Assembly: GCF_964355755.1 (NCBI RefSeq)
Contig: NC_092676.1
Coordinates: forward strand, 16,536,288-16,600,287
Length of the DNA: 64,000 bases
Direction: 5' to 3'
Source: Antedon mediterranea
Lineage: Eukaryota > Echinodermata > Crinoidea > Comatulida > Antedonidae
The position numbers were made by a program, and so were the translations under genes. The notes under the pieces were generated by a model. The model was not told where the DNA came from, ran no database searches, and was given only the letters and a program-made list of their open reading frames with translations. Shown piece after piece: positions 44,101 through 54,620 of this stretch. How positions within the stretch are numbered: position 1 is the stretch's first letter; each line of letters begins with the position of its first letter.

Positions 44101-46075
44101 TAGAGCCTAACCACAATCTCAGTAATAAAGTTTATTTGTATATATTTTTATATTACATCTAACAGTACGAACATTCACAGTAAGAAATGTTCGATTCAAA
44201 TGAGGACCAAAAATAGTTAATAGATATTTACAGTATTGTCAAAGTATTGCAAGTTTATTCTCAAAGGGCCCATATATTTACCTACTGTATGTGTTAAACC
44301 AAGGGCTCATAAATGTACCTACTTGTGTTAAACCAAACTCTGGGATGTTCCATTCATCGCAAATCAATACATTTGTATAATCATATATTAAATCTATCAA
44401 AATAGTATTTTTTAAGAAAATCGGCCTGTCTTCAACATTATGATGCTGTACTCTAGCTGTTCAACCAGTTTTCAGCTATTAAAAACAATTATCGTAGGAG
44501 GAGATAGGAAAATGCGAAGCCTCCTCGCATTTTTGTGGCGGGTATTTTTCAAGATGGACATCCATTAGACAGTGTATACCACGATCGGAAAACACCCCTA
44601 TTTGGGGCAAATCGTTGAACCTAAATTCGTTTTAATCGTCAATAATTAATTATCTAACTTAATTTAATTAGTAAACAGGGTTACATCAGGTGGTTAAAAT
44701 CAGTACCGAAAGTACGAACCAACTTTATATACCATCGAGTAAAAATTCTAGAAGTAAGGCGCGATTTACCAAATTTTGCCCTTACGTAAATTTATATATA
44801 GATTATATACCCATAATATATTTAAGATGTATTGTCCCTTTAACTAATTTAAAATAAAGAAAAAAAAAATTTTCGAAAAAATGAAGTATCATAATACTTT
44901 ATAATAACTTTCACCAAAAATTAGTCGAAAAAAACCATTTAACTGAAATACAGCCGTTTTTCAAAAAAATAACTTTGACTTCCAAAGTCAAAGTTTTCAA
45001 TCAAAACATTTCTCTTAATGCAACGCGCTTGTTTGGCTACTCTGTATGAATAATCATAAAACTTCCTCGTGATCTGTGTGAAAACACCTTCTCAAACGTG
45101 ACGAGTTGTAAACAATCCTAATTAGCATCATGCCTGTTAATTACTTAAACTTGCTGTTTTTGGCTCGAATTTTTGACTAACTTTAATATTACTTTGATAT
45201 GGCCAATTTAGAATATTTTAACCTTCATTTTTTGTGTTTCAAGGGACAATACATCTTTAAAGTACTGGGGTGGATTGCTATAAAACAGTCTTAACTGATG
45301 GTCTTAACTCCCCGATTAAAGCCGGCTTTATCAGATAGACGGTCTTATTAAAGCCACTCCTGTTAGACCATTGCTATAAAACAGTCTTAGATAAGACCGC
45401 GTAAAGTAACAAATTGAGGGCGTACTTTGCGCGTAGAATACCAAATAAGGTAATGTTCGTCACGCTTGTTCAATTCACAATCATAACAGTACGTACATTT
45501 CTACGCGAGAAAATCCATTCTAGGCCTATATAAGAATAAAATCACCATTATTATTTGATTTAACACTTAAAACTCGTTCAATTGGTTGTCTTTGACGATA
45601 AATAATACGTAAAAGCAACAAAAATAGAGGTTTAAGACTGTTTTTAGACTCCTTCGAGCAGGCTTTAATTTTAAAGACCGTTTACAGGTTAGACCGCGGT
45701 ATAGCAATGGTCTATAAATAAAGACTACTTGCTACGTCACGAATTATAGCCGGCTAAGCGCTAAGACCGTTTATAGACCGCTTATAGCAATCCGCCCCAG
45801 TATGTACATATTAAAGTATACTTTTGTTCATAATATTATGATATAAATAGACACCTGAAAATGTAATGTAAAAGTTACTCATCTATTATATAATGCATTC
45901 ATATTACTGTATATTATTTATTTTTTAACTCTGTAATTAAATAAAAATATTTCTTTTTGTTTTCAAGGTTAGTGCAATGACTGACTTGACTAGAAACACT
46001 GGAGGTAGAGGCTTTTACATAGTTTCTGCTCTAGCTGTATTGGTAATTGCTGCGTTGTACATATCTCGAAGATAA
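41170..46075 (+). CDS. BAK1: BAK-type pro-apoptotic BCL-2 family protein
   Basis: CDS join 41170-41357, 41691-41834, 43089-43266, 45968-46075 gives 205 residues, close to the 211 of human BAK. The BH3 region is GQRLAEVAGEFDTQYN, about residues 67-82. BH1 is LFKDGINWGRIVALLMFGYR. BH2 is ISKWIAEQGGW. A C-terminal tail anchor, FYIVSALAVLVIAALYI, is followed by SRR. The exon 3/4 junction after GGW and the Lys/Arg-poor tail fit BAK better than BAX or BOK. Known family role: it oligomerises in the mitochondrial outer membrane to release cytochrome c. The ATG at 41170 is the first in frame after a plausible acceptor at 41116. The aspartate usual in the BH3 GD pair is replaced by glutamate (GE). Intron 3 (43267-45967) carries three transposons. 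Confidence 0.92.
41835..43088 (+). other. BAK intron 2
   Basis: The donor is GTAAGT at 41835 and the acceptor TTTATTAG ends at 43088. It contains a TATA/GTATAC dyad run near 42850-42890. No nested gene or clear transposon terminus was seen. Confidence 0.7.
43493..44802 (-). mobile_element. Helitron-family element, copy C, apparently full length
   Basis: On the minus strand it starts TCTATATATAAATTTACG at 44802 and ends with a GCGAGCGAAGCGAGC hairpin followed by GTACCATCTAG at 43493, with T next. The length is 1310 bp. It provides the uninterrupted reference for copies A and B, including the single TTAA occupied in copy A. It is non-coding and lies in BAK intron 3 in the opposite orientation to the gene. 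Confidence 0.88.
44826..45255. mobile_element. 430 bp MITE, GATGTATTGTCCC termini
   Basis: GATGTATTGTCCCTTTAA at 44826 is mirrored by AAGGGACAATACATC ending at 45255. The flanks are TTTAA on both sides (44821-44825 and 45256-45260), a possible 5 bp duplication. The interior is AT-rich and non-coding. It lies in BAK intron 3. Confidence 0.8.
45265..45800. mobile_element. 536 bp MITE, CTGGGG(T/C)GGATTGC termini, TA target
   Basis: CTGGGGTGGATTGCTATAA at 45265 is mirrored by TTATAGCAATCCGCCCCAG ending at 45800, one mismatch in 19. TA flanks both ends. Inside, AGACCG/CGGTCT words recur near each end. It begins nine bases after the preceding MITE, in BAK intron 3. Confidence 0.85.
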
Positions 46076-46237
46076 ACGTACCGATGACAGAAGAACATGT
46101 TTTGTATGTGGGCTGCATCAGGAGTGTTGCGTCACAACAAAACATCCTTTTACATTCCAAGTTTTATGCTGGAAGGTCCATTAAGTTCATCTTAAAAAGA
46201 ATCATCCCCCCCCCCCCCACCCCACCACTCTTTGGTC

Positions 46238-47040
46238 TGCTTCTTTTCAAGATACATTAGTATGGTCTTCTTTTCGAGATAGACTTGTTGAAAATCAAAG
46301 GTAATTTATTGCCAGATAATATATGATGCAGATAATTATAATATACTAGATGGTACGCTCGCTAACAGATGATTGAATTTATATCATACTGTACATTCAT
46401 TTTACAGTTTAAAATAATAATTATTTATTGGAAACTTCACTTTTACAACAGTGGCACACTTTGATGATGAAGGTGCATCCAAGTAATAACTTAAAATGAA
46501 ACAAAATAAATGTTGTGTGAAATACAGCATACAAGAATAAATAAAATTATTAACTTAAAAATGAATCAAAATAAATGTAAAAAATAATAAATAATAAAAA
46601 ATAATAGAATGTAGTGTGAAATACAAAACATAAGTCTTACAAACAAAAAATAAAACAAACAAAAAATAAAACAAACAAACTTAAGCAGAATCAAAATATA
46701 TAAAAATGTTCAGATACACACAAAATAAATAAATAAATCATGGTATGAATCAAAATAAAGAGTATAACGGTGTTTGTAATACTCAACACTAAGGCATAAA
46801 ATAACAAAGATACTTAAAAACGTATCAACATTAACTAAACAGCTCTCACCGCCGCGGCCCGGTACGTTTATCTGGTATTTTGATCACAAGTATGTAAAAT
46901 TGGCAGATAATGTCTCAAAAATCCTATTACCGTATTGTAGTAGCAATTCACAAAATGTTCGCATTCATTTCAAAATGAAGCCCCTCTCTTTAGTTTGCAA
47001 AAGTAATCTCGAAAAGAAGCCCACCTTGAAAAGAAGCCTA
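46238..47040. repeat. Inverted pair of GCTTCTTTTC blocks downstream of BAK
   Basis: CTGCTTCTTTTCAAGATAC and GGTCTTCTTTTCGAGATAG at 46238-46290 are mirrored by ATCTCGAAAAGAAGCCC and CTTGAAAAGAAGCCTA near 47005-47040. The interval is about 0.8 kb, AT-rich and non-coding, and it holds a Helitron terminus remnant at 46345-46362 (CTAGATGGTACGCTCGCT). The ends could be TIRs of a non-autonomous element, but no target duplication is clear. It may lie in the BAK 3' UTR. Confidence 0.5.
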
Positions 47041-49480
47041 CCCATTAGTACTTAAAAAAGAAGCCCATGGCCTGAGGTTTTAAGGCATATTACTCTAAAC
47101 AATGAGATATATATCATTGTGGTTGCAGGATTTTCCCACTGGCGTTCTATGTGTGACATGAAAACCAGAGGGAAAACAACATTTATGATGTTTTAATAGC
47201 CTGATAAGATAAGCAAACTGTACAGTGTCAGTGTACTGTTGTATGTACTCAAAATGCAAATAATTACTTAAATTTGAATAAAACATGATTTTTTTTTTCT
47301 TTTGATATTCTGAATAAAAATATGAATGAATGAATAGGATTCAATATTTCAAGAATCATTAGGAATTAGATATGTCTATCAAGTATATTTATAGTTTAAA
47401 TTATCAGAAATACCAACAAAGTGTTTCATAATTCTTAGGTAGTGATTTGAGTGGATTAGAGTTTCTCTGTGACTCTTAAAAATGTAATTTTTTGGCTATT
47501 TGGTGTTCCTTTGTTTGCTTTGTTTTTTAATTCCATCTTACTGTTAAATTTCCTAAATAGTAATGAGTAACTAATTTTGATTATCAGCATCATGTATGCT
47601 TTATGGTTCTTTTTATTTCTTGTTCAGTATTATACTGTAAGATTGATAATAATAGTTGATTTATTTGTAATTAACTGATGTAATAACAGTATTATTTACC
47701 TTTTTATCTATTCCCTAATAGTTATTAACTTACTAAATACATTCCTAATTTATTTCCTGCGTACCAACGTTGCTTCTTATTAATGCTTTTGACTTTTATT
47801 ATCCAATATTTATTTTTTTGTTGAGATTTCAAGTGTCTTTCTATTGATAAAAACCTTTTTGTCTTGCTATACTCTTCCCTGGTTATATTTTACTATGAAT
47901 TTAATATTAATTGGTCCATTGTTTTGAACGTTCATATTTAAGAAACAGTAGCAATAAATAATAATTGGTTTTATATGCTAATAAATGATTGCGGATTGTT
48001 ACCCGTTTTATGAATCTTAGTACATAATTGGCCATTTTATATTCTTGGGAATGCTACAGTTACTCTTTCTTTAATTAAGATCCTGTGAATCACACAATAT
48101 CAGAAGTTACAAATTATGGTTTCAGCTTTTATTGATTAATTGTGATAATTTCAATTTTCTCTAATTTTTTTTTTCACTTGAAATGGCAGATCCATAAATA
48201 ATTATTTGTTTACCTTTTTTATTAAAATTTGAATACTCTCTTCCGAATAAACATAGAAAATCATGTAGAATAAACACCCCCCGGCCCAGTGCATTATTTT
48301 TTTCCTCAAATAAAAACGCCATTCCACATATATATACACACAATATTGTATTACAACAAACTTCCATGATCAAAAATTTACCAGGCATTTTGATACAATT
48401 TTTTTGTATTTTATCACTTCTTAATTATATTAATCTTTCAGATCTAGTAAGGAGATTATATTTGATATTTGAATTGAATATAATAAACAGTAATCAGTTT
48501 TATCATTATCACTGAAAAGTTAGTTATTTTAATGAATGAGAGTGATTTTAAGGTTTAATTTAGATAACCATATAGAGAAGTGTATAAACAATTCCAAAGT
48601 TGATTGTAGTAGGGTGTTATAATTGCCATTCATGAATAAGTGTTAAAAATATAATATCAAATTTTATATGTTTTTAAGGTACTTTTATATAAACGTTTTT
48701 GTCTATTTTTAATATGGGAAAAAATGTTATATAAAAACATAAGTGATGTTTTAACATTTGTATGTGCAATTACAGAATAAAGACAAATGTATGCATTTCA
48801 TGTGTCCATAGACTAGACGTTTGATTTACTTTAAAGAAGTCCTGGGAAACAAGGGGGAAATAGTTATTGCATTTGATTAAAGTTGTATTTGCAATATTTT
48901 AATCAATAAATAGATAAATGTGTTGAGTTGAGTTGTAAAACCCACCTGGAATCTGGGTGTTTCATAATGAATTTATATTTACTTTTACATATCGAAATTT
49001 CGACATAACAAAGTAATATCTTCGTGATTGACATAAGGTTCATTGTTAATATAAAGCACACCTCCCAAATTGCGACATAGGCTTGTTAAAACCCATTGAT
49101 CTGATTGGTCAATAGTGTACCTCCGGGTTTAAAATTACATGTTGAAATGAATGATTAGTTTTTGCATTGAGTAATAATTATTACTCCATGGTTTTGTTAA
49201 TTGCGACCACAGCAACTGTCAAAAACGTACGATTTTTCAGCAAATCAACTCTCAGTCAAAAGTCAATGAAAAAATCCAGAGGCGGTATTGAAATCATTGT
49301 TTATATGTTGACCTTCATGCTCTGATTTACGTAGATTGACTGCGTGGTGGAATAGTCGGCCCACATGATACTCCAGAAACAATCGCGCCTTTCTTCTATT
49401 CACACTACTGGATTAGGGAAATCCAGTGAGTAGGTTATATCTTTTTACTATTTCTTTGTCAAAAATTCCAAGGTTGAGAA
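47041..49480. other. Intergenic AT-rich region between BAK and the stefin gene
   Basis: No exon with splice sites and recognisable similarity was found. A LINE-type tail ending in GTTGAGTTGAGTTG lies near 48920-48940. An AATAAA at about 48776 could end a long BAK transcript, but this is speculative. Confidence 0.5.
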
Positions 49481-49488
49481 CGTGATAG

Positions 49489-49510
49489 TGACGTCACGTC
49501 GGGTATATAT
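49489..49510 (+). promoter_or_regulatory. CRE and TATA box of the stefin gene
   Basis: A perfect CRE octamer TGACGTCA (49489-49496) is followed by TATATAT at 49504-49510. That is about 125-130 bp before the ATG and would place transcription start near 49535. The elements are consensus matches in the right position; use is inferred. Confidence 0.6.
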
Positions 49511-49634
49511 CTAGGTACGTCAGGAAGCTCTCTATTAATATTAGACAACAAGCTGTTACACAGTCATTCACAAGAGTAATTATTGCCGCTCGTATCGCGT
49601 ATTAAAGTTTGATTATACGTAATACTAATAGAAT

Positions 49635-50876
49635 ATGGAACCACAAATGAAAGCGACGACCCGAACTGCATTAGGTGCTGTTTCAGACCCTGCACCCGCA
49701 ACTCAAGCCATTCAATCTAATGTCGAATTGGTAAGTATGCTTCTTTTAAAAAAATTATATTTGTCATTAATTATTACTTAGTAAAACAAAATGATGCAGG
49801 CAGTTGCAGGTTTGTTTTATTCTATAGCTGTAATTTTATAACGCTTAGTTTCCGATCCTATGAATGATTTTGGACAAATTCGACCGTGATTCATTTTACC
49901 ATAAGTAGGCCTATTTCTATACATTAAAGTAGTACTAAAACATGTTCCAAAAATAGTTTTATTTAAAGATTAGATTTATTTCTATGATTATTGTGTGTAT
50001 ACAATGTTCGTATTATTAGTAATGCTTATTAAATTATGGAATTCGATTCGATCATCCTATGCATTCAAAACCTGAATAAATGTACCCGTAAAGTTTGTGC
50101 CACGCCCATAAAAAGGAACTACACTGTATTTCAAAAGGAAACTTTGATAAAAACATTTGTAGGCCCTATAGCTTACAATTATGTTATCATTTTCAGAAAA
50201 GGTTTTAGCCTATATTATTCCCAACAACAACCAAAACAAACCTAAGCTTTGGAATGACTCGGAACACAGTCTATTCCTAATAAAATAATATCGGCGGCAA
50301 GGACAAGAATAATTGAATTCAGAACGGTTGTCATTCCTCGAAAAAATATGATTTTCTTTATTTTTGTTTTGTTTTGATAATCAATAGGCCTATGGGCAAG
50401 AGCTATTAATTATGATTAGCCCCATGTTGGGTTGAACGCATTGATCGCTCGCGTCAAAACTGTTTTTGTGTTCCTAACAATGACAAAACAAAACTGTTGA
50501 CGGTATTAATTTGTGTTGTTTAATCTACAGGTAAAGAAGGATGTTGAAGAGAAACTAGGCAGAACATTTTCTGTTTACCAGGCTACACAATTTTGTACGC
50601 AAACAGTGAATGGTTATAAATATTTTGTGAAGGTAAGATAGTCCTACAGATTAGCGAAAGCTTTAAACAACCTTCAAAACGACGTTGATTATCGACGGTA
50701 TTGTTTATTTGTATTGCATGGTTTACGCCGATTAAATAATAATTTGATTTCTTCGTTAGGTTGATGTTGGTAACAGTGAATTTATTCATTTGGAGTTATA
50801 CAAACCAATCAATGGACAATTATCATTACTCATTGTTGAAGACAAGAAATCTGAAAGCGATCCACTTAAAAAGTAA
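49635..50876 (+). CDS. Stefin / cystatin B-like cysteine protease inhibitor
   Basis: CDS join 49635-49730, 50531-50632, 50760-50876 gives 104 residues; all introns are phase 0. No signal peptide or cysteine pairs are seen, as in intracellular stefins (about 98-103 residues, three exons). Residue 14 supplies the N-terminal glycine (ALGAVSDPAPAT). The inhibitory first loop is QTVNG (QxVxG) in exon 2, followed by YKYFVKVDVG and FIHLELYKP, which match the YFIKV-VG--F-HLRVF strand of cystatin B. The second loop and tail (NGQLSLLIVEDKK) are less conserved. Family role: it occupies the active-site cleft of papain-type cathepsins in the cytosol. Stefin A versus B cannot be decided here. Confidence 0.88.
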
Positions 50877-50947
50877 ACATCTTCCATAGATGCACTAAAC
50901 AAGGACACAACTTGAGAACAATCGTCTATTGAAAGAATGCATTGTTA

Positions 50948-50953
50948 AATAAA
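50948..50953 (+). promoter_or_regulatory. Polyadenylation signal of the stefin gene
   Basis: AATAAA lies 72 bp after the stop codon and is the first canonical signal downstream. Confidence 0.65.
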
Positions 50954-52314
50954 AATGTTATAAGCCTACTTTTTGTCTGGGAAATTTGAGTGGGTTTTTC
51001 AATTGTATAGTACGGGTTAGGCACAGATAAAGCAAATAAAGTATGAATACTATCTAGGTCGTTAAATCTTAAAAATGGGCTAGCAATTGCGCAAACATAA
51101 TTAATGATGATACAACTTCCTCTATTTTTGCAAGGTATAGAACATTAAAAGTACCAAAAAACTTGAAAAACAGATGTAAGGTATTGTGAAATGAAAAGTA
51201 TGGTGAATAAAATATACAATAAATATGCCGCTGTAATTAAACGGTAGTGGTACCGTAATTAAATGGTATTTTATAATCGTTTTCTTTTGTTACAACAATA
51301 GTCACTGCAGGAGCAATAAGGTATAGGCTTTTACAATTTAGGCCTATACAACCAAGGGTCATTAACTCGTAGGTGTTTTTCTAAATCGAAAAACGTCTAA
51401 TTGATATTAAAAGGAAGAACGACTCGATGTTAAGTTTGGTTCACACTTGAGCTGATACAAACTAATTACAGCCTTCTTTTGTAAGTTGATAAAATCCAGG
51501 GGCGGATCTTTTTGTTTTGTTTAACGGTGTACAGTAGTCCTATTATATTGTAAACATTTATATCAATAAGTAATTCATAATGTGATCCTTTTAGGTGTCT
51601 AAAGCAGGGGCGTTTCCCCGCTATCCGACCCTGATAAAATAAAATGCGTTGAGTACTATCCTAGTGTGAACGAAGGTTAGGATTTGGTCACATAGGTGAG
51701 CTGCAGTGAAGACACAAGGAAGCAGTGTAGACTAGGCAACGTCAGATTAGGCTTTAAAATAGTGTCGTGTTGCTGCTATCGAAATTCATATAACTATCTC
51801 GTTTATTTTGTCGATCAAAGATAAAAAATTTTGAAAAAATTATGATTATTATTTTCGAATTAGTGGTCTTCCATCAGTTTCACATATGAAATAAAAAGTG
51901 GGCAGGACGTACAAAACGTCAGCGTTGTATATTGTAATGAATGATGGCATACATTAATGAGCATTCCATATGCCTGCAAGTTAAGCTTTAAACTGCTAAC
52001 AACAATATTAGTTAGGAATGGTTAGAGATTAAAAGAAAAACAAGCTATACTTGCTTCAGTCGAATATACGCCATAGTAGTACTGGTGTTTCAATTAAGAA
52101 ACGTGAAAATTAGAACAAGAATTTATAATTGTAGAGGTGATATTTGTGATAAAAGTTAATTTTAGATTTTAAAAATCGCGCAAACTCAACATGCACGTAC
52201 ATTAATACATGTGCGCAGAGATGTGATCCTATGGTGCTAGAAACGTGTGATCGAGTTTATAGTTTAAAAGGGTAGTTTGATCACAAATATGTAAAATTGG
52301 CAGGTAACATCTTG
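50954..52314. other. Intergenic, no gene recognised
   Basis: The stretch contains fragments resembling hAT-type ends (CCAGGGGCGGATC near 51497, GCAGGGGCG near 51605) and, at 52270-52314, part of a dispersed repeat also found near 46870 (GATCACAAGTATGTAAAATTGG). No exon could be supported. Confidence 0.5.
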
Positions 52315-52322
52315 AAAAGAAG

Positions 52323-53906
52323 CAGTGGTGGCGCCAGCGGGGGGGCTACGGGGGCTCTAGCCCCCTCGTCGGGGAGCCTAGCCCCCCCGTCGGGGAACAC
52401 GGGTACTTTTTGTCGGGGAATATAATATACAGTAAAAAACGTTCGCGTTCACTTCATGCTTCAGCGCCTAGAAAACCACGACGTTCCATTGACCGTGAGA
52501 GTACGTCAGAGGGCTATTATGCACTTTTATGCATTCATTTATTGCCAGCGATCTAACTTACTACTAAACATTAGCTAGGTACGCACTTGTCTGGCTTTGT
52601 ACGAATCGTTCAACGTTGGGTCGAGACGCGTGATATCAAGTTCCATACAGGGACCAAAATGTGTAATGTAGTTATTTTCCAGGCGAAGTTTACCGACGGT
52701 TACCGAAGGGAACACGGGTACTTTTTGTCGGGGAATATAATATACAGTAAAAAGCGTTCGCGTTCACTTCGTAGCTAGCTTCAGCGCCTAGAAAACCGCG
52801 ACGTTTCATTGACCGTGAGAGTACGTCAGAGTGATATTATGCACTTTATATGCATTCATTATTGCCAGCGACCTAACTTACTACTAAACAATAGCTAGGT
52901 TCGCACTTGTCTGGCGGTATCCCTTTGTACGAATCGTTCAACGTTGGGTCGAGACGCGTAATATCATGTTCCATCCAGGGACCAAAATGTGTACTGTAGT
53001 TATTTTCCAGGCGAAGTTTACTGACGGTTACGTCGTGTACTGCGTTGACGTACGCTACACTACAGCAAAAACGAATTATGTTAATTGTTCGTATGTTCAC
53101 CAATTTTTTAATTTACAAGTAACCTTCTGTACCGTGGGGCACCTAAAATAAATTTTTCATCCATTACTAAACAAAAAAACATGCCATTTTCTTATTATAG
53201 CTAAGTTATTACATTTTCAATGTCCTGTATGTCATGAATTTCTCACCACTCGGAAGTCCAGATAGTACGCACGCATACACTTGGGAGGAATAAACTTATT
53301 TCCCCGACTGAAAAAGCTCTACGCTTGCGTTTTTTAAGCCTCTAGGCCTGATGTTTCCAAAGTATAAAATGCAATTTTTTGAAGACCTGCAGCTCTAGTT
53401 TTAAACAGTTTCTTAGCTCAGCCCCAACAATAAAGCTGGTCATATTTCGAAGTACAAGAAGTGCATTTTCCGCGACCTAACATCTCTATTTTTCAAAAAT
53501 TTCTTAGCTCAGTCACAACCATGATAGGGACTATTTTGTTTCATGTTTTGAAGTATATTAAGTCCAATTTCCGGGACCTCCAACTCTATTTTTCTAAATT
53601 TTCTTTGAACTTTTATTTTTTAAATTGAAAAATATGGATTGAAACAGTCATCGCGCATCGTTTTTTTGCACGCAGTATTTTATTTATGCATTATAAAAAA
53701 TGGAAAAAATGGCTACCCTAAATCTGATTAAAATGACCTCAAATAACGCTAGAACGCGTTGCTTCCGGGGGCTTCGCCCCCTGGACCCCCACCGGGGGCC
53801 CTTGGCGGCCCTCTGGCCCCCAGCCTAGTGATGCTCGCTTCGCTCGCATAGCCCCCTCGTCGGGGAATGTAGCCCCCGCGTCGGGAAGATCCTGGCGCCA
53901 CCCCTG
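52323..53906. mobile_element. 1.58 kb non-autonomous hAT-like element with 8 bp TSD
   Basis: CAGTGGTGGCGCCAG at 52323 is mirrored by CTGGCGCCACCCCTG ending at 53906. Identical 8 bp flanks AAAAGAAG (52315-52322 and 53907-53914) fit hAT transposition. It inserted in another dispersed repeat whose CTTGAAAAGAAGCCC motif is rejoined by removing it. The interior includes a 312 bp direct duplication and GC-rich blocks near both ends (CCCCCTCGTCGGGGA). No transposase frame is present. Confidence 0.88.
52396..53030 (+). repeat. Direct duplication of about 312 bp inside the hAT-like element
   Basis: GGGAACACGGGTACTTTTTG occurs at 52396 and again at 52708. Both are followed by matching sequence through ATTGACCGTGAGAGTACGTC and TTCAACGTTGGGTCGAGACG to CAGGCGAAGTTTAC. 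The copies differ by small indels and substitutions. Confidence 0.9.
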
Positions 53907-53914
53907 AAAAGAAG

Positions 53915-54620
53915 CCCAATTAAGAGTAAAAAATTATCATCATTATCAACAAGAAAGCGTACCTCCCTTATCCGAGCCTGATTTGATCTAAAATTTTAAC
54001 ATACATTTTTACATGTTCTTGCTCTTTCTCACGGACTACCGTTTACATTTTTATGACACCATCATTAGAATAAAGAAGAACCGATGGTTACCGAGACGCG
54101 ACGCAAGAAGACTAGGTCAAAGTTCAAAGTGCAAGTAGGTAGTTGCAGCCATTGTTTGTACTGTAATAAATATAAACATATGTCCTGTATACACAATGAG
54201 AGTACAGTAGATCATTTAAAACATTTACATTTGTGTTTGTTTTATTTTCAGTATAACTTCATTAAAGCTAATTCATAATAATGTGTCAATAGTGGTCAGT
54301 GATCAACATTTTAGGTCATGTTAAAGGTTAACCTCAAAGGTCAGCTTGTCGTCTTGCTGTATGTCAATTTACAGTTTGAGTAGGTAGACGAATATATGGT
54401 TTAGAAATGTTCTTCTTAAACACGTTCAAGTTAAATCCTGCATACTCAACCTCCTCATAAAAAAACAATGTACAATGGAGAAATATCCATTTTAAAGTAA
54501 GTTTCTAGCAAAGAAATCCATATTTTGTTTTTGTTAATTCACTGAATGCATTTTTATTTCAATGTTGGCTAATTTGCACAGAACAAACATAAGAATCAAG
54601 GTAAAAGTACTTTCTCAATT
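53915..54620. other. Intergenic / MRPL19 3' region
   Basis: No exon is recognised. The region lies downstream of the minus-strand MRPL19 stop. A minus-strand AATAAA-type signal could be the ATTTTTATTT patch near 54550, but this is not certain. Confidence 0.4.
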
